Shown here: positions 1 through 9,834 of the stretch, one piece after another
How positions within the stretch are numbered: the first letter of the stretch is position 1
Layout: each line of letters begins with the position of its first letter
Source of the DNA: Pseudacidovorax intermedius
GTDB taxonomy: Bacteria > Pseudomonadota > Gammaproteobacteria > Burkholderiales > Burkholderiaceae_C
Assembly: GCF_003350475.1 (NCBI RefSeq)
Contig: NZ_QQAV01000003.1
Location: forward strand, 487,778-551,777
Length of the DNA: 64,000 nt
Reading direction: 5' to 3'
Made by a program: the position numbers and the translations under genes
The notes under the pieces: model-generated
Told to the model about the DNA's origin: nothing
Seen by the model: only the letters and a program-made list of their open reading frames with translations
The model's database searches: none

Positions 1-244
1 GCTCCGGCCAGCGGGCGAAGCGGCGTTCGCCCTGGCGGTTGAGCTTGCGCACCTCCTGGAGGCACACCAGGTCGGCGTCGAGCTGCTCGACGGCATGGCC
101 CAGGTTGTGGATCTCCAGCCGCCGCGCCGGGCCCACGCCCTGCACGCCCTTGTGGATGTTGTAGGTGGCCACCCGCAGCGTCGACAGGGCGCCGAACTCG
201 CTTTCAGGCCGGCCGGGGCCGCTCGTGGGATGCGCAGCAGTCAT
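1..244 (-). CDS. Endonuclease/exonuclease/phosphatase (EEP) family protein, N-terminal fragment
   Basis: The gene is cut by the left edge of the window; only the first 81 codons are present. After a short variable N-terminus it reads TLRVATYNIHKGVQG, then LDADLVCLQEVRK. These match the first two conserved blocks of the EEP fold: the metal-binding Asn in the YNIH block and the Glu of the LQEV block. Family members are Mg2+-dependent phosphodiesterases acting on DNA, RNA or phospholipids; the substrate cannot be told from this fragment. Its ATG overlaps the nudB TGA as ATGA, so it is very probably translationally coupled as the last visible gene of the fmdB-DUF502-aspS-nudB group. In related genomes a cardiolipin synthase often follows, but that lies outside this window. 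Confidence 0.85.
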   Translation of the reverse strand, partial: MTAAHPTSGPGRPESEFGALSTLRVATYNIHKGVQGVGPARRLEIHNLGHAVEQLDADLVCLQEVRKLNRQGERRFARWPE

Positions 245-717
245 GCGCGAAATTGTGGCAGCAGCAGGATGGCTTCCGCGTTGGAAGGGGAAAAGCAGGT
301 GTCGGCTGCCTCGCGCCAGGGCAGCCATTGCCAGGCATCGTGCTCGCGCGGTGCAAGCACGGGTGTGATGGCCTCGGGCAAGCACAGACCGAAGAGATGC
401 TCGGTGTTGCGCGTCACGCCCGGCCCATAGCGATGCAGCCAGCGCGGGTAAATGTCGTAGACGTTCTCCAGGCCCCAGTCCTGCAGCGCCAGCGGCGTAC
501 CCGGGCCGCAACGGATGCCGGTCTCCTCGGACACCTCGCGCGCGGCGGCGGCAGACCAGCTTTCCTCGGGCCAATCCTTGCTACCCGTCACCGACTGCCA
601 GAAGGGCGGCGTGACGCCGGCACGGCGGATGAGCAGCACCTCCAGCGCCGGCGTGTGGATGACCACCAGCACCGACTGCGGGATCTTGAAGGCCGTCGGC
701 GGCATGTCCGTGGCCAT
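241..717 (-). CDS. nudB: Dihydroneopterin triphosphate diphosphatase NudB (Nudix)
   Basis: A Nudix hydrolase of 158 residues that removes pyrophosphate from dihydroneopterin triphosphate, the second step of folate synthesis. The protein begins MATDMPPTAFKIPQSVLVVI and carries the Nudix box at about residues 46-68 (GSKDWPEESWSAAAAREVSE then ETGI). The position directly after aspS is the same as in many Burkholderiales. An upstream extension of the frame is possible, but the family N-terminus fits the start at 717, with MPPTAF at 705 as the alternative. It overlaps the EEP gene by 4 bp. The NudB assignment rather than another Nudix protein rests on the KIPQSVLVVI N-terminus and the aspS neighbour. 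Confidence 0.85.
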   Translation of the reverse strand: MATDMPPTAFKIPQSVLVVIHTPALEVLLIRRAGVTPPFWQSVTGSKDWPEESWSAAAAREVSEETGIRCGPGTPLALQDWGLENVYDIYPRWLHRYGPGVTRNTEHLFGLCLPEAITPVLAPREHDAWQWLPWREAADTCFSPSNAEAILLLPQFRA

Positions 718-783
718 GATCGGGAGACGGGGCGCCCGCCCACCGCGGCCCCGCATGTGGGACCGCGTCGGCCGGGCCAGTCC

Positions 784-2589
784 TCAGACCGGTTGCGGGT
801 TGCGCAGGCGGATGTGCAGCTCGCGCAATTGCTTCTCGTCCACGGCGCTCGGCGCCTGCGTCAGCAGGTCCTGCGCACGCTGCGTCTTGGGGAAGGCGAT
901 CACGTCGCGGATCGACTCGGCGCCGGTCATCAGCATGACCAGGCGGTCCAGGCCGATGGCGATGCCGCCGTGCGGGGGCGCGCCGTACTGCAGGGCGTCC
1001 AGCAGGTAGCCGAACTTGAGCTGCGCGTCCTCGGCCGAGATCTTGAGGGCGCGGAACACCTTGCTCTGCACTTCCTCGCGATGGATACGCACCGAACCGC
1101 CACCCATCTCGATGCCGTTGAGCACCATGTCATAGGCCTTGGCCAGGCACTTCTCGGGCGCTGTGTCCATCAGGTCCTCGTGGCCGTCCTTGGGGCTGGT
1201 GAACGGATGGTGCACCGCGCTCCAGCGCTGGTTGTCCTCGTCGAACTCGAACATCGGGAAGTCCACCACCCACAGCGGTGCCCAGCGATCCTCGAACAGG
1301 CCGTTCTTGCGGCCGAAGGCGCTCTGGCCGATCTTCACGCGCAGCGCGCCGATGGCGTCGTTGACCACCTTGGCCTTGTCGGCGCCGAAGAAGATCAGGT
1401 CGCCGTTGCGCGCGCCGGTGCGGGCGATGATCTCGCCCAGGGCGTTGTCGTCCAGGTTCTTCACGATCGGGCTCTGCAGGCCCTCGCGGCCCAGCGACCA
1501 GTCGTTGACCTTGATGTAGGCCAGGCCCTTGGCGCCGTAGATCTTGACGAACTCGGTGTAGCCGTCGATGTCGCCGCGCGACAGCCCACCTTCGGCCACG
1601 CCGCCGCCGGGCACGCGCAGGGCCACCACGCGGCCGCCGTCCATGTTGGCGGCGCCGGAGAAGACCTTGAACTCCACCCGCTTCATCACCTCGGTGAGCT
1701 CGGTGAACTCGAGTTTGACGCGCAGGTCCGGCTTGTCGGAGCCGTACTTGAACATCGCGTCGCCGTAGCTCATGACCGGGAACACGCCCAGGTCGATGTC
1801 GGCCACATTGCGGAAGACGTTGCGGATCATGCCCTCGAACATGTCGCGGATCTCGTCCTCGGTGAGGAAGGATGTCTCGATGTCGATCTGCGTGAACTCG
1901 GGCTGGCGGTCGGCGCGCAGGTCCTCGTCGCGGAAGCACTTGACGATCTGGTAGTAGCGGTCGTAACCCGACACCATCAGCATCTGCTTGTAGAGCTGGG
2001 GCGACTGCGGCAGCGCGTAGAAGGCACCGTCGTGCACGCGGCTGGGCACCAGGTAGTCGCGCGCACCCTCGGGCGTGGACTTGCCCAGCATAGGCGTCTC
2101 GATGTCGATGAAGCCGTTGGCGTCGAGGAACTTGCGTGCCTCCATCGTCACCTTGTAGCGCGTCATCATGTTCTTCTGCATCGCGGGGCGGCGCAGGTCG
2201 AGCACGCGGTGCGTGAGGCGGGTGGTCTCCGACAGGTTGTCGTCGTCCAGCAGGAAGGGCGGCGTGACGGAGGGATTGAGCACCTTCAGCTCGTGCGCCA
2301 GCACCTCGATCTTGCCGCTCTTGAGGCCGTCGTTGGTGGTGCCCTCGGGCCGGGCACGGACGATGCCCTTGACCTGGACGCAGAACTCGTTGCGCAGGCC
2401 TTCGGCGGCGGCGAAAGTGGTGGCGCGGTCGGGGTCGCACACCACCTGCACATAGCCTTCGCGGTCGCGCAAGTCGACGAAGATCACGCCGCCATGGTCA
2501 CGGCGGCGATTGACCCAGCCGCACAGGGTGACGGTTTCGCCCATCAGGGCCTCGGTCACGAGACCGCAGTAGTGAGAACGCATGGCCAT
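784..2589 (-). CDS. aspS: Aspartyl-tRNA synthetase
   Basis: A class II aminoacyl-tRNA synthetase of 601 residues (E. coli AspRS is 590) that charges tRNA-Asp. The N-terminal OB-fold anticodon-binding domain is visible ([20 protein letters not shown]). Motif 1/2 regions include [20 protein letters not shown] and [20 protein letters not shown]. The bacterial GAD insertion domain lies in the middle, and motif 3 is near the end ([16 protein letters not shown]). Bacteria lacking AsnRS have a non-discriminating AspRS; which type this is cannot be decided by eye. The start at 2589 has AGGAATCC just upstream. It lies downstream of the DUF502 gene, with a GC hairpin in the 46-bp gap. Confidence 0.98.
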   Translation of the reverse strand: MAMRSHYCGLVTEALMGETVTLCGWVNRRRDHGGVIFVDLRDREGYVQVVCDPDRATTFAAAEGLRNEFCVQVKGIVRARPEGTTNDGLKSGKIEVLAHELKVLNPSVTPPFLLDDDNLSETTRLTHRVLDLRRPAMQKNMMTRYKVTMEARKFLDANGFIDIETPMLGKSTPEGARDYLVPSRVHDGAFYALPQSPQLYKQMLMVSGYDRYYQIVKCFRDEDLRADRQPEFTQIDIETSFLTEDEIRDMFEGMIRNVFRNVADIDLGVFPVMSYGDAMFKYGSDKPDLRVKLEFTELTEVMKRVEFKVFSGAANMDGGRVVALRVPGGGVAEGGLSRGDIDGYTEFVKIYGAKGLAYIKVNDWSLGREGLQSPIVKNLDDNALGEIIARTGARNGDLIFFGADKAKVVNDAIGALRVKIGQSAFGRKNGLFEDRWAPLWVVDFPMFEFDEDNQRWSAVHHPFTSPKDGHEDLMDTAPEKCLAKAYDMVLNGIEMGGGSVRIHREEVQSKVFRALKISAEDAQLKFGYLLDALQYGAPPHGGIAIGLDRLVMLMTGAESIRDVIAFPKTQRAQDLLTQAPSAVDEKQLRELHIRLRNPQPV

Positions 2590-2601
2590 GCTTGGATTCC
2601 T

Positions 2602-2619
2602 GCGCCCCGCGCGGGGCGC
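2602..2619. other. Perfect 18-bp GC palindrome between the DUF502 gene and aspS
   Basis: GCGCCCC-GCGC-GGGGCGC reads identically on both strands and can form a strong stem in the minus-strand transcript just before the aspS ribosome-binding site. There is no T-tract on the minus side, so it is not a standard terminator. It could slow polymerase, or stabilise or process the mRNA; this is an inference. Confidence 0.45.
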
Positions 2620-2635
2620 CTTCTTGTTTGTGATG

Positions 2636-3259
2636 TCAGGATTGCTTGGTGGGCAGCGCGGCAGGGCCGCCCGGCACCACCACGCCCATCGAGACGATGT
2701 ACTTCAGCGCCTCGTCGACGCTCATCTTCAGCTCGATGCAGTCGCTGCGCCGGAGCATGACGAAGTAGCCGCCCGTGGGGTTGGGCGTGGTGGGCACGTA
2801 CACGCCCAGGTAGTCGCCGTGCAGGTGGTTGACCACGTCGCCGCCGGGTGCGCCGGTGACGAAGGCGATGGTCCACATGCCCTCGCGCGGCCATTGCACC
2901 AGCACCGCGGTGCGGAAGGCATTGCCGCTTTCGGAGAACAGCGTGTCCGAGACCTGCTTGACGCTGGAGTAGATGGAGCGCACCACCGGGATGCGGCGCA
3001 CGAGCGCATCACCCCAGCCCAGCAGCCGCTTGCCGATGAAGTTGCTGGCCACGGCGCCGACCGCCAGCAGGATGGCCAGCGTAAGCAGCACGCCCAGGCC
3101 GCGGATGCGATGGGCGGACAGCCAGTCCTGCCAGTGCTCGGGCAGCAGCCAGAGCGTCTGATCGAGGGTGCCGACGATCCAGTTGAGCACGCCCAGGGTC
3201 ACGGCCAGCGGCACGATGACCAGGAGGCCGGAAAGGAGCCACTTGCGCAGGGCGAGCAT
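2636..3259 (-). CDS. DUF502 family inner-membrane protein
   Basis: A 207-residue membrane protein of unknown function. From the chosen ATG it begins [20 protein letters not shown], a first transmembrane helix, followed by a second at about residues 55-75 ([20 protein letters not shown]). The rest is a soluble domain with the DUF502 pattern [18 protein letters not shown] and [14 protein letters not shown]. An upstream extension of the same frame is Arg/Pro-rich and unlike the family, so it was rejected. It is placed between fmdB and aspS, a conserved order in Burkholderiales. Plant relatives (COV proteins) are membrane proteins too, but no biochemical role is established. Confidence 0.9.
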   Translation of the reverse strand: MLALRKWLLSGLLVIVPLAVTLGVLNWIVGTLDQTLWLLPEHWQDWLSAHRIRGLGVLLTLAILLAVGAVASNFIGKRLLGWGDALVRRIPVVRSIYSSVKQVSDTLFSESGNAFRTAVLVQWPREGMWTIAFVTGAPGGDVVNHLHGDYLGVYVPTTPNPTGGYFVMLRRSDCIELKMSVDEALKYIVSMGVVVPGGPAALPTKQS

Positions 3260-3281
3260 GGTGCGATGTGCGAGGCGAGGG

Positions 3282-3614
3282 TCAGTCGGCCTTGGCGGCG
3301 GGCGCCGGGGCCGGTGCAGCAGGAGCCGGCGACGCCGCTGCAGGCGCGGCCGCCGGCGCGGGGGCCGCGGCATCGCCGCTGGCGGGGGCTGGAGCCGGTG
3401 CGCTGCCGCCGGACTTGCCGGTGTTCGAGCCGCCCTCGCGGAAATCGGTGACGTACCAGCCAGAGCCCTTGAGCTGGAAGCCGGCGGCGGTCAATTGCTT
3501 GCTGAACGAGGCCGCACCGCAGGAAGGGCAGACGGTGAGCGGCGCATCCGACATCTTCTGCAGCACATCCTTGGCAAAGCCGCAGGCGCTGCATTTGTAG
3601 GCGTAGATGGGCAT
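3282..3614 (-). CDS. FmdB family zinc-ribbon protein
   Basis: A 110-residue protein beginning MPIYAYKCSACG. It has one zinc ribbon made by Cys8-x2-Cys11 and Cys29-x2-Cys32, as in the FmdB regulatory family (named for a formamidase-region gene; the true function is unsettled). After about residue 62 the sequence is a low-complexity Ala/Pro tail of nearly 50 residues ending AAKAD. That tail is common in Comamonadaceae copies but absent from shorter homologues. It lies 22 bp upstream of the DUF502 gene in the same direction and probably opens this transcription unit, since a TATAAT box sits about 60 bp upstream. Confidence 0.9.
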   Translation of the reverse strand: MPIYAYKCSACGFAKDVLQKMSDAPLTVCPSCGAASFSKQLTAAGFQLKGSGWYVTDFREGGSNTGKSGGSAPAPAPASGDAAAPAPAAAPAAASPAPAAPAPAPAAKAD

Positions 3615-3675
3615 GGAAAAAGCTGCTGGGGAAGACGTGAAACGGGCGGCCGGCGGCCGCCGCGCAAAGCCCGCG

Positions 3676-3681
3676 ATTATA
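3676..3681 (-). promoter_or_regulatory. Likely -10 element of the fmdB-DUF502-aspS promoter
   Basis: A perfect TATAAT on the minus strand, with a putative start site about 55 bp before the fmdB ATG. No good -35 hexamer is seen 16-18 bp upstream (GGGGAA), so strength or an activator requirement is uncertain. Confidence 0.45.
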
Positions 3682-3739
3682 GGCACCGGCCCCGGGCTTT
3701 CCCCAGCCTGGGGTGGCGAGGGCCAGCGCCTGCAGCGCC

Positions 3740-5182
3740 TTATTCGCCAGCCAGCATCCGGTGCGGCATGCGCCGGTTGGCCACCCACTGCGGCAGCAGG
3801 GAACCGACGACCATGCCCGCCGCCGAAGCCAGCACGCCGGCCAGCTGCGCCGGAAACACCTCGCCCCACGGCAGCGCCAGGCCGGCCAGCCAAACGCCGA
3901 CGCCCAGCAGCACCGCCGCCACGGCGCCCTGAGTGGTGGCCCGGTTCCAGTACAAGCCGAAGACCAGCGGCACGAAGGCGCCGACCAGCGGCACCTGGTA
4001 GGCGCCGGACACCAGCTCGTAGATCGAGGTGCCCTGCATGCGGATGGCGTAGGCCAGCACCGCCCCACTGAACACCAGCACGGTGATGCGCATGGTGCGC
4101 AGGTTCTCCCGGTCCGTGCCCTGGGGGCGGAACTGGCGCCAGATGTTCTCGGTGAAGGTCACGCTGGGTGCCAGGAGCGTCGCCGACGCGGTGGACTTGA
4201 TGGCCGACAGCAGCGCCCCGAAGAAGAACACCTGCATGACGAAGGGCATCTTCTCCATCACCAGCGTGGGCAGCACCTTCTGCGGATCCTCCTTGAGCAG
4301 CGCCGTGGTCTGCTCGGGCATGATGATCAGCGCGCTCGCCACCAGGAACATGGGCACGGCCGCGAAGAGGATGTAGGCCACGCCGCCGATCACCGGGCCG
4401 CGCGTGGCGGCCTTGGTGCTGTTGGCCGACATCACGCGCTGGAACACGTCCTGCTGCGGAATGGAGCCCAGCATCATCGTGATGGCGGCGGCGAAGAAGA
4501 AGACGATGTCGTGCCAGCTCGGCTCGGGCCAGAACTTGAAGAGCTCCTTGCTCGCCGCCAGGTCGATCACCTTGTCGGCGCCGCCGGCCATGTTGCCGGC
4601 GAAGACCGCGATGATCGACAGGCCCGCCACCAGGATGATCATCTGCACGAAGTCGGTGACGGCCACCGACCACATGCCGCCGAAGAGCGTGTACGCCAGG
4701 ATGGAGATGACGCCGATCACCATGCCCCAGGGCACGCTCACCGCGCCGCCAGACAGCAGGTTGAACACCAGCCCCAGCGCCGTGACCTGCGCCGACACCC
4801 AGCCCAGGTAGCTCAGCATGATGATCAGCGAACACACCACCTCAATGAAACGGCCATAGCGCTCGCGGTAGTAGTCGCTGATGGTCAGCAGCGTCATGCG
4901 GTAGAGCTTGCCGGCGAAGAACAGGCCCACCAGGATCAGGCAGGTGCCGGCGCCGAAGGGGTCTTCCACCACGCCGCCCAGGCCGCCCTCGATGAACTTG
5001 GCCGGGATGCCCAGCACCGTCTCCGACCCGAACCAGGTGGCGAAGGTGGTGGTCACGATCATGAACAACGGCAGATGCCGGCCGGCGATCGCGAAGTCGG
5101 TCGTGTTCTTCACCCGCCGGGCCGCGTACAGGCCGATGCCGATGGTGACCAGCAGGTAGACGATGACCAGTGACAGCAGCAC
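3740..5182 (-). CDS. Sodium:solute symporter family (SSF) transporter
   Basis: An integral membrane carrier of 480 residues using a Na+ gradient for solute uptake. The N-terminus VLLSLVIVYLLVTIGIGLYA is the first of about 13 hydrophobic segments. SSF signatures include the region after TM1 (NTTDFAIAGRHLPLFM), the ATWFGSETVLGIPAKF block and QQDVFQRVMSA. The start is a GTG at 5182 preceded by GAGGAGA at good spacing; no ATG fits. The substrate cannot be inferred: the family covers proline, pantothenate, sugars, carboxylates and amines. It stands between fmdB and ubiB, with no obvious functional link to either. Confidence 0.88.
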   Translation of the reverse strand: MLLSLVIVYLLVTIGIGLYAARRVKNTTDFAIAGRHLPLFMIVTTTFATWFGSETVLGIPAKFIEGGLGGVVEDPFGAGTCLILVGLFFAGKLYRMTLLTISDYYRERYGRFIEVVCSLIIMLSYLGWVSAQVTALGLVFNLLSGGAVSVPWGMVIGVISILAYTLFGGMWSVAVTDFVQMIILVAGLSIIAVFAGNMAGGADKVIDLAASKELFKFWPEPSWHDIVFFFAAAITMMLGSIPQQDVFQRVMSANSTKAATRGPVIGGVAYILFAAVPMFLVASALIIMPEQTTALLKEDPQKVLPTLVMEKMPFVMQVFFFGALLSAIKSTASATLLAPSVTFTENIWRQFRPQGTDRENLRTMRITVLVFSGAVLAYAIRMQGTSIYELVSGAYQVPLVGAFVPLVFGLYWNRATTQGAVAAVLLGVGVWLAGLALPWGEVFPAQLAGVLASAAGMVVGSLLPQWVANRRMPHRMLAGE

Positions 5183-5241
5183 GACGGGTTCTCCTCGATC
5201 AAGGCTTGTTGTTGGAACCGGAAAGACGAAAGGGAAATCGC

Positions 5242-6807
5242 TCAGAGCCAGTGCAGTCGCGGCAGCACCTGCATGACCAGCATGCCCAATACAAATCCCG
5301 TGCCACCCCAGATCACGGCCTGCAGCAGCCGGTGGGTGCGCTTGTGGGCCGCGAGCAGTTCTTGCAGTTCGCGACGATCGTCGCCGGGACGCTGCGCCAG
5401 GTAGTCGTGCAGCAGGCGCGGCAGCTGCGGCAGCAGCTTGGCGTAGCGCGGGCCCTCGGCCCGCAGCTGCTCCCACAGCTTGCGCGGGCCGATCTGGTCG
5501 GCCATCCACTTCTCGAGGAAGGGCTTGGCCGTGGCCCACAGGTCCAGCTCGGGGTCGAGCTGGCGGCCCAGGCCTTCGATGTTGAGCAGCGTCTTCTGCA
5601 GCAGCACCAGCTGCGGCTGGATTTCCACATGAAAGCGGCGCGAGGTCTGGAACAGGCGCATCAGCACCATGCCCAGCGAGATCTGCCGCAGCGGCCGGTC
5701 GAAGTAGGGCTCGCACACCGTGCGGATGGCGGCCTCCAGTTCGTCGATGCGCGTGCCGGGCGGCACCCAGCCGCTTTCCAGGTGCAGCTCGGCCACGCGC
5801 TTGTAGTCGCGGCGGAAGAAGGCGGCGAAGTTCTGCGCCAGGTATTCCTTGTCGGACTCGGTGAGCGTGCCCACGATGCCGAAGTCCAGCGCGATGTAGC
5901 GACCGAAGGTCTCGGGCGCCAGGCTCACCTGGATGTTGCCCGGGTGCATGTCGCCGTGGAAGAAGCCGTCGCGGAACACCTGGGTGAAGAAGATGGTCAC
6001 GCCGTCGCGGGCCAGCTTCTTGATGTCCACGCCGGCCGCACGGATGCGGTCGAGCTGGGCGATGGGCACGCCCTTCATGCGCTCCATCACCATCACTTCG
6101 GGATGGCACCAGTCCCAGAACATCTCGGGGATCAGGAGCATGTCGAGCTTGGCCATGTTGCGGCGCAGCTGGGCGGCATTGGCGGCCTCGCGCACCAGGT
6201 CCAGCTCGTCGTGCAGGTACTTGTCGAACTCGGCCACCACCTGCCGCGGCTTCAGCCGCTTGCCGTCGGCCGACAGGCCCTCGACCCAGCCGGCCATCAT
6301 GGCCATCAGCTCCAGGTCCTTGTCGATGACCTTGCGCATGCCAGGGCGCAGCACCTTGACGGCGACTTCGCGCAGGCTGCCGTCGGGCAGGCGCAGGGTG
6401 GCGAAGTGCACCTGCGCGATGGAGGCACTCGCCACCGGCGTGGTGTCGAACTGCTCGAAGATCTCGGCAATGGGCCGGCGGAAGGCACGCTCGATGGTCG
6501 CCACGGCAATGGCCGAGTCGAAGGGCGGCACACGATCCTGCAGCCAGGCGAGCTCGTCGGCGATGTCGGGCGGCAGCAGGTCGCGCCGCGTGGACAGCAC
6601 CTGGCCGAACTTGACGAAGATCGGGCCCAGGCTTTCGAGTGCCTCGCGCAGGCGCTGGCCACGCGGTGCTTCCAGGCGCCGACCCAGCGTCAGGATGCGC
6701 GCCAGCCGGCGGATCAGCGGATTCTGGAAGCTGGTGAGGACGAGCTCGTCCAGGCCGTAGCGCAGCGCGACCCAGACGATGAAGAAGCCGCGGGCGATGC
6801 GCCTCAT
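5242..6807 (-). CDS. ubiB: Ubiquinone biosynthesis kinase-like ATPase UbiB
   Basis: An atypical protein-kinase-like (ABC1/ADCK) membrane protein of 521 residues needed for ubiquinone synthesis. It is thought to use ATP to support the membrane Ubi complex or to move lipid intermediates. Visible signs are the family N-terminus with [20 protein letters not shown] (about 61-80), where the KxGQ motif replaces a kinase glycine loop, and [17 protein letters not shown], the DFG-equivalent. The catalytic-loop region is [16 protein letters not shown]-terminal hydrophobic helices span about 490-521 and would anchor it. Its ATG overlaps the ubiJ stop (ATGA), so the two are coupled. Confidence 0.96.
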   Translation of the reverse strand: MRRIARGFFIVWVALRYGLDELVLTSFQNPLIRRLARILTLGRRLEAPRGQRLREALESLGPIFVKFGQVLSTRRDLLPPDIADELAWLQDRVPPFDSAIAVATIERAFRRPIAEIFEQFDTTPVASASIAQVHFATLRLPDGSLREVAVKVLRPGMRKVIDKDLELMAMMAGWVEGLSADGKRLKPRQVVAEFDKYLHDELDLVREAANAAQLRRNMAKLDMLLIPEMFWDWCHPEVMVMERMKGVPIAQLDRIRAAGVDIKKLARDGVTIFFTQVFRDGFFHGDMHPGNIQVSLAPETFGRYIALDFGIVGTLTESDKEYLAQNFAAFFRRDYKRVAELHLESGWVPPGTRIDELEAAIRTVCEPYFDRPLRQISLGMVLMRLFQTSRRFHVEIQPQLVLLQKTLLNIEGLGRQLDPELDLWATAKPFLEKWMADQIGPRKLWEQLRAEGPRYAKLLPQLPRLLHDYLAQRPGDDRRELQELLAAHKRTHRLLQAVIWGGTGFVLGMLVMQVLPRLHWL

Positions 6808-7358
6808 TCGGCGCTGCCGCCGGAAGACCGCGGCCGTGCGGCGCGGTCCACGAACTGGCGCAGCGCGCCGGCCACCTTGCGGGCCGCATTGCCCACGGCG
6901 TGGGCTGGCGCATCGCCGATCAGGCGCGCCAGGTCGTCCTCGACGTCCCAGCGTACGTGGTCGACCAGCCAGTTGACCTCGGCCGCGAGCTGCACGTCGC
7001 CTTCGATCTCGACCTTGGGCTTGTCGCCGCGCAACTGGGCGCCGGCCAGGGCGAAGGGCGAGGTCTCGGTGATGGTCAGCGTCAGATCAGGCAGGGCCGC
7101 CTCGGGCGCCACGTCGAGCAGGCCGGCCGGCGTGGCGACCAGGCGCATGTGCATCGTGCGCCAGCGGAAGAGCACCACCCGCCCCTTCTGCCGCGCCAGG
7201 CGATCCTGCGCCTCGGGCTCCTGCTGCAGCACGTGATTCAGGAAGAGCACGGCACGGTGCTGGACCTCGTGGATGGCCCAGGCGGGCGGCTGCAGGCGCT
7301 CGCCGATGCGCTCGAACAGCGATTCCACGAAAGCAAATGGGGACGATGGTGTGACCAT
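6804..7358 (-). CDS. ubiJ: Ubiquinone biosynthesis accessory factor UbiJ (SCP2 domain)
   Basis: A 184-residue cytoplasmic protein with an N-terminal SCP2-type lipid-binding domain ([20 protein letters not shown], then VALTITETS-like strands) and a C-terminal helical part. UbiJ organises the soluble Ubi enzymes that hydroxylate and methylate the quinone ring. The protein begins [20 protein letters not shown]; the in-frame extension before it is not family-like. Sequence conservation in this family is weak, so the assignment leans on the ubiB overlap and nearby ubiE. Within about 2.5 kb the minus strand holds ubiE, a Tim44-like gene, ubiJ and ubiB in this transcriptional sequence. Confidence 0.8.
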   Translation of the reverse strand: MVTPSSPFAFVESLFERIGERLQPPAWAIHEVQHRAVLFLNHVLQQEPEAQDRLARQKGRVVLFRWRTMHMRLVATPAGLLDVAPEAALPDLTLTITETSPFALAGAQLRGDKPKVEIEGDVQLAAEVNWLVDHVRWDVEDDLARLIGDAPAHAVGNAARKVAGALRQFVDRAARPRSSGGSAE

Positions 7359-7427
7359 GTCCCCATTATCTGGTGGCGGGCCGCTGCCGAAGCAGAAACC
7401 CGGACCCGTCCCACGGGCCAATACGTC

Positions 7428-8444
7428 TTATTGAAGCGCCTGCACGCCAGCCACGAGCCAGCCGCCGCCATGGGCAGGCTTGCTCATGTTCCAGACCTCG
7501 CGGAAGGGGCTGGGGCCGGCCGAGTCGTCCTCGCGGATCATGCCGGAGAACTCCACGCTGGCGAGGTAGACGTCCGGCATCTCCTCGATGCCCAGCAGCT
7601 TGGCATCGAGCATCACCACTTCCGTCTTGTTGGGACGGCCGCCGGAGCTGCGCTCGCGCTCCTCCAGCTGGGTGCGGATCTCTTCGACCATGCTGTCGGT
7701 CATCATGGAACGCAGCGCCGGGATGTCGGCACGGTCCCAGGCATGCTGCAGCGTCACGAAATTGCGCTTGGCCGCAGCCAGGAAGCCCTCCGCATCGAAG
7801 CCGTCCGGCACGCCCCAGCCCTGGGCCCCTTGGAGGGCCGAGCCGATGCTCACGCCGGTCGCACCGGCCAGGGTCGAAGCCGACCCTGCGTTGCCACCCG
7901 CGGCCGAGCCGTCGAAGGCCGCCTGCTGACGCTCCCACGGGCGCGCCGATGCGTCGTTGCCGACGTTGTTCGGGCTGTAGCTGCGCGGCATGCTGGGCGA
8001 GCCGGCTGCACCGGCGCCCTGCATGGCCAGTTGGCCAGCGGCGCCGCGCGAGCGGTTGCTCAGCACGCGCCAGATCACCACGGCAGCAAGGACCAGCAGC
8101 GCGATCAGCAGGAAGTTGCCGAAGGCGGCGCCCAGGCCCAGCGAATTGGCCAGCCAGGCCAGGCCCAGGCCGGCTGCGATGCCCCCCAGGATGCCCGCCC
8201 AGGGCCGCTTGGGCGCTGCCTGCGCCGCGCCAGCCGGCGTGCCCGGCCTGGCGGCGGGCGCCGCGTTGGTCGCGTTCTGGGTCGGGGCGCCCGGTGCGGC
8301 CGTCGGCGCGGCCTCACGCTGCGTCACGTTGTTGGACTGCCGCCCCATCGACTTGCCCCCACCGAGCCGCTTGGCGTCGGCGTCCAGGCTCACGACGGCC
8401 ATCGACGCACACACCAGCAGCACGGCCCACAGATTTCGCTTCAT
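7428..8444 (-). CDS. Tim44-like domain membrane protein
   Basis: A 338-residue protein with an N-terminal signal-like helix (MKRNLWAVLLVCASMAVVSL). A conserved block KRLGGGKSMGRQS and an Ala/Pro linker follow. Then come two hydrophobic stretches around 85-130 (ILGGIAAGLGLAWLANSLGL and NFLLIALLVLAAVVIWRVL). The C-terminal Tim44-like fold runs from about 190 to 338 (FLAAAKRNFVTLQHAWDRAD). Mitochondrial Tim44 tethers Hsp70 at the import pore; bacterial relatives are poorly characterised. The ATG at 8444 has GGAAGGAGA upstream; the frame extends further but without family resemblance. It sits between ubiE and ubiJ in the same direction. Confidence 0.9.
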   Translation of the reverse strand: MKRNLWAVLLVCASMAVVSLDADAKRLGGGKSMGRQSNNVTQREAAPTAAPGAPTQNATNAAPAARPGTPAGAAQAAPKRPWAGILGGIAAGLGLAWLANSLGLGAAFGNFLLIALLVLAAVVIWRVLSNRSRGAAGQLAMQGAGAAGSPSMPRSYSPNNVGNDASARPWERQQAAFDGSAAGGNAGSASTLAGATGVSIGSALQGAQGWGVPDGFDAEGFLAAAKRNFVTLQHAWDRADIPALRSMMTDSMVEEIRTQLEERERSSGGRPNKTEVVMLDAKLLGIEEMPDVYLASVEFSGMIREDDSAGPSPFREVWNMSKPAHGGGWLVAGVQALQ

Positions 8445-8576
8445 CGTCCAGTCTCCTTCCGGATACGAAACATCAGTTTCAGATCGACTCGTAGTTCTCT
8501 TGTTGTGTGAATAGCGAGCACGCCACTCCCCTTGCACCTGACGGCCGCATGCAATGCGGCCGGGCCGGTCAGCCCC

Positions 8577-9308
8577 TCAGCACTTGATTCCAACATGCAG
8601 GGCGACCACGCCCCCCGTCATGTTGTGATAGTCCACATGTCCGAAACCGCCCTCTTTCATGAGGGTCTTGAGCGACTCCTGATCCGGATGCATCCGGATG
8701 GACTCGGCCAGGTAACGGTAGCTGGCGTCGTCGCCCGCCACCGCCTTGCCCAGGCGCGGCAGCACGTTGAAGGAATACCAGTCGTAGGCCTTGCGCAGCG
8801 GCTGGGCCACCTGCGAGAACTCCAGCACCAGCAGCTTGCCGCGCGGACGCAGGACGCGGTTCATCTCCTTGAGCGCCGCGTCCTTGTGCGTCATGTTGCG
8901 CAGGCCGAAGGCCACGGTGACGACGTCGAAATGGTTGTCGGGGAAGGGCAGCTTCTCGGCATCGCAGACCGTGGTGGGCAGCACCACGCCGGCATCGAGC
9001 AGGCGCTCGCGGCCGGTGCGCAGCATGGCCTCGTTGATGTCCGTGTGCACCACCTGGCCGCTGCGGCCGACCTTCTTGGCGAAGGCCAGCGCGAGGTCGC
9101 CCGTGCCGCCCGCGATGTCCAGCACCTTGGAGCCTTCGCGCACATTCGCGACCATCACGGTGTACGCCTTCCATGCCCGGTGCAGGCCCATGGACATGAG
9201 GTCGTTCATCAGGTCGTAGCGCGGGGCCACGGAATCGAACACGCCGCGCACGCGGCGCGCCTTGTCGCTTTCGTCGACGGTCTCGAAACCGAAGTGGGTG
9301 GAACTCAT
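8577..9308 (-). CDS. ubiE: Bifunctional demethylmenaquinone/2-methoxy-6-polyprenyl-benzoquinol methylase UbiE
   Basis: A SAM-dependent C-methyltransferase of 243 residues (E. coli UbiE is 251) in ubiquinone synthesis. It begins [20 protein letters not shown], a typical start, with [20 protein letters not shown]. The SAM-binding motif I is [15 protein letters not shown], followed by [20 protein letters not shown] and the C-terminal [15 protein letters not shown]. All hallmark UbiE blocks are intact. It is downstream of the DUF971 gene, as in many Burkholderiales, and feeds the same pathway as ubiJ, ubiB and the distant ispB. Confidence 0.97.
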   Translation of the reverse strand: MSSTHFGFETVDESDKARRVRGVFDSVAPRYDLMNDLMSMGLHRAWKAYTVMVANVREGSKVLDIAGGTGDLALAFAKKVGRSGQVVHTDINEAMLRTGRERLLDAGVVLPTTVCDAEKLPFPDNHFDVVTVAFGLRNMTHKDAALKEMNRVLRPRGKLLVLEFSQVAQPLRKAYDWYSFNVLPRLGKAVAGDDASYRYLAESIRMHPDQESLKTLMKEGGFGHVDYHNMTGGVVALHVGIKC

Positions 9309-9398
9309 GGGTCCGATGTTAGGCGGATCGCCCGGCCTTCCGGCCGACGACCCTTGACATGCGGCGGACATTCGCGCAAAGCGCGAAGCGCCCGGCGC

Positions 9399-9812
9399 TC
9401 AGGACGGACTGCAGGTGGAGGGGCCCGACTTGGGCATGGGCGCATCGCGATCGGCACCGGCCTCGACGATGCGACGCTCGTACTCGGCCCAGTGCTCGGC
9501 CTGGCGCGCGCCCAGGTCGTACAGCAGGTCCCACGAGTAGATGCCGCTCTCGTGCCCGTCGCTGAAGAGCGGCTGCACGGCATAGTGGCCCACCAGTTGC
9601 AGGTCGACGATCTCGACCTCGCGTTTGCCGGTCTGCAGGATCTCCTGGCCCGGCCCGTGGCCCTTCACCTCGGCCGAGGGCGAGTTGATGCGCAGCAGTT
9701 CGTAGGGGATGCGGAACACCGCGCCATCGGAAAAGCCCACTTCCAGCACGCGCGACTGCGCATGCAGAGTGATGGATTCGGGCGTCGGTGCGCCGGGCGT
9801 CAGACCTGCCAT
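9399..9812 (-). CDS. DUF971 (gamma-butyrobetaine hydroxylase N-terminal-like) protein
   Basis: A 137-residue protein consisting of one DUF971 domain (SITLHAQSRVLEVGFSDGAV, then YELLRINSPSAEVKGHG and DGHESGIYSWDLLYDLG). The same fold forms the N-terminal part of eukaryotic gamma-butyrobetaine dioxygenases. In bacteria it often stands alone and neighbours ubiE or Fe-S genes; its role is not established. The zinc-binding cysteines of some relatives are absent here. It lies between the HIT gene (22 bp upstream) and ubiE, probably cotranscribed. Confidence 0.88.
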   Translation of the reverse strand: MAGLTPGAPTPESITLHAQSRVLEVGFSDGAVFRIPYELLRINSPSAEVKGHGPGQEILQTGKREVEIVDLQLVGHYAVQPLFSDGHESGIYSWDLLYDLGARQAEHWAEYERRIVEAGADRDAPMPKSGPSTCSPS

Positions 9813-9834
9813 GCGGGGAATTCCTTGCTCATGA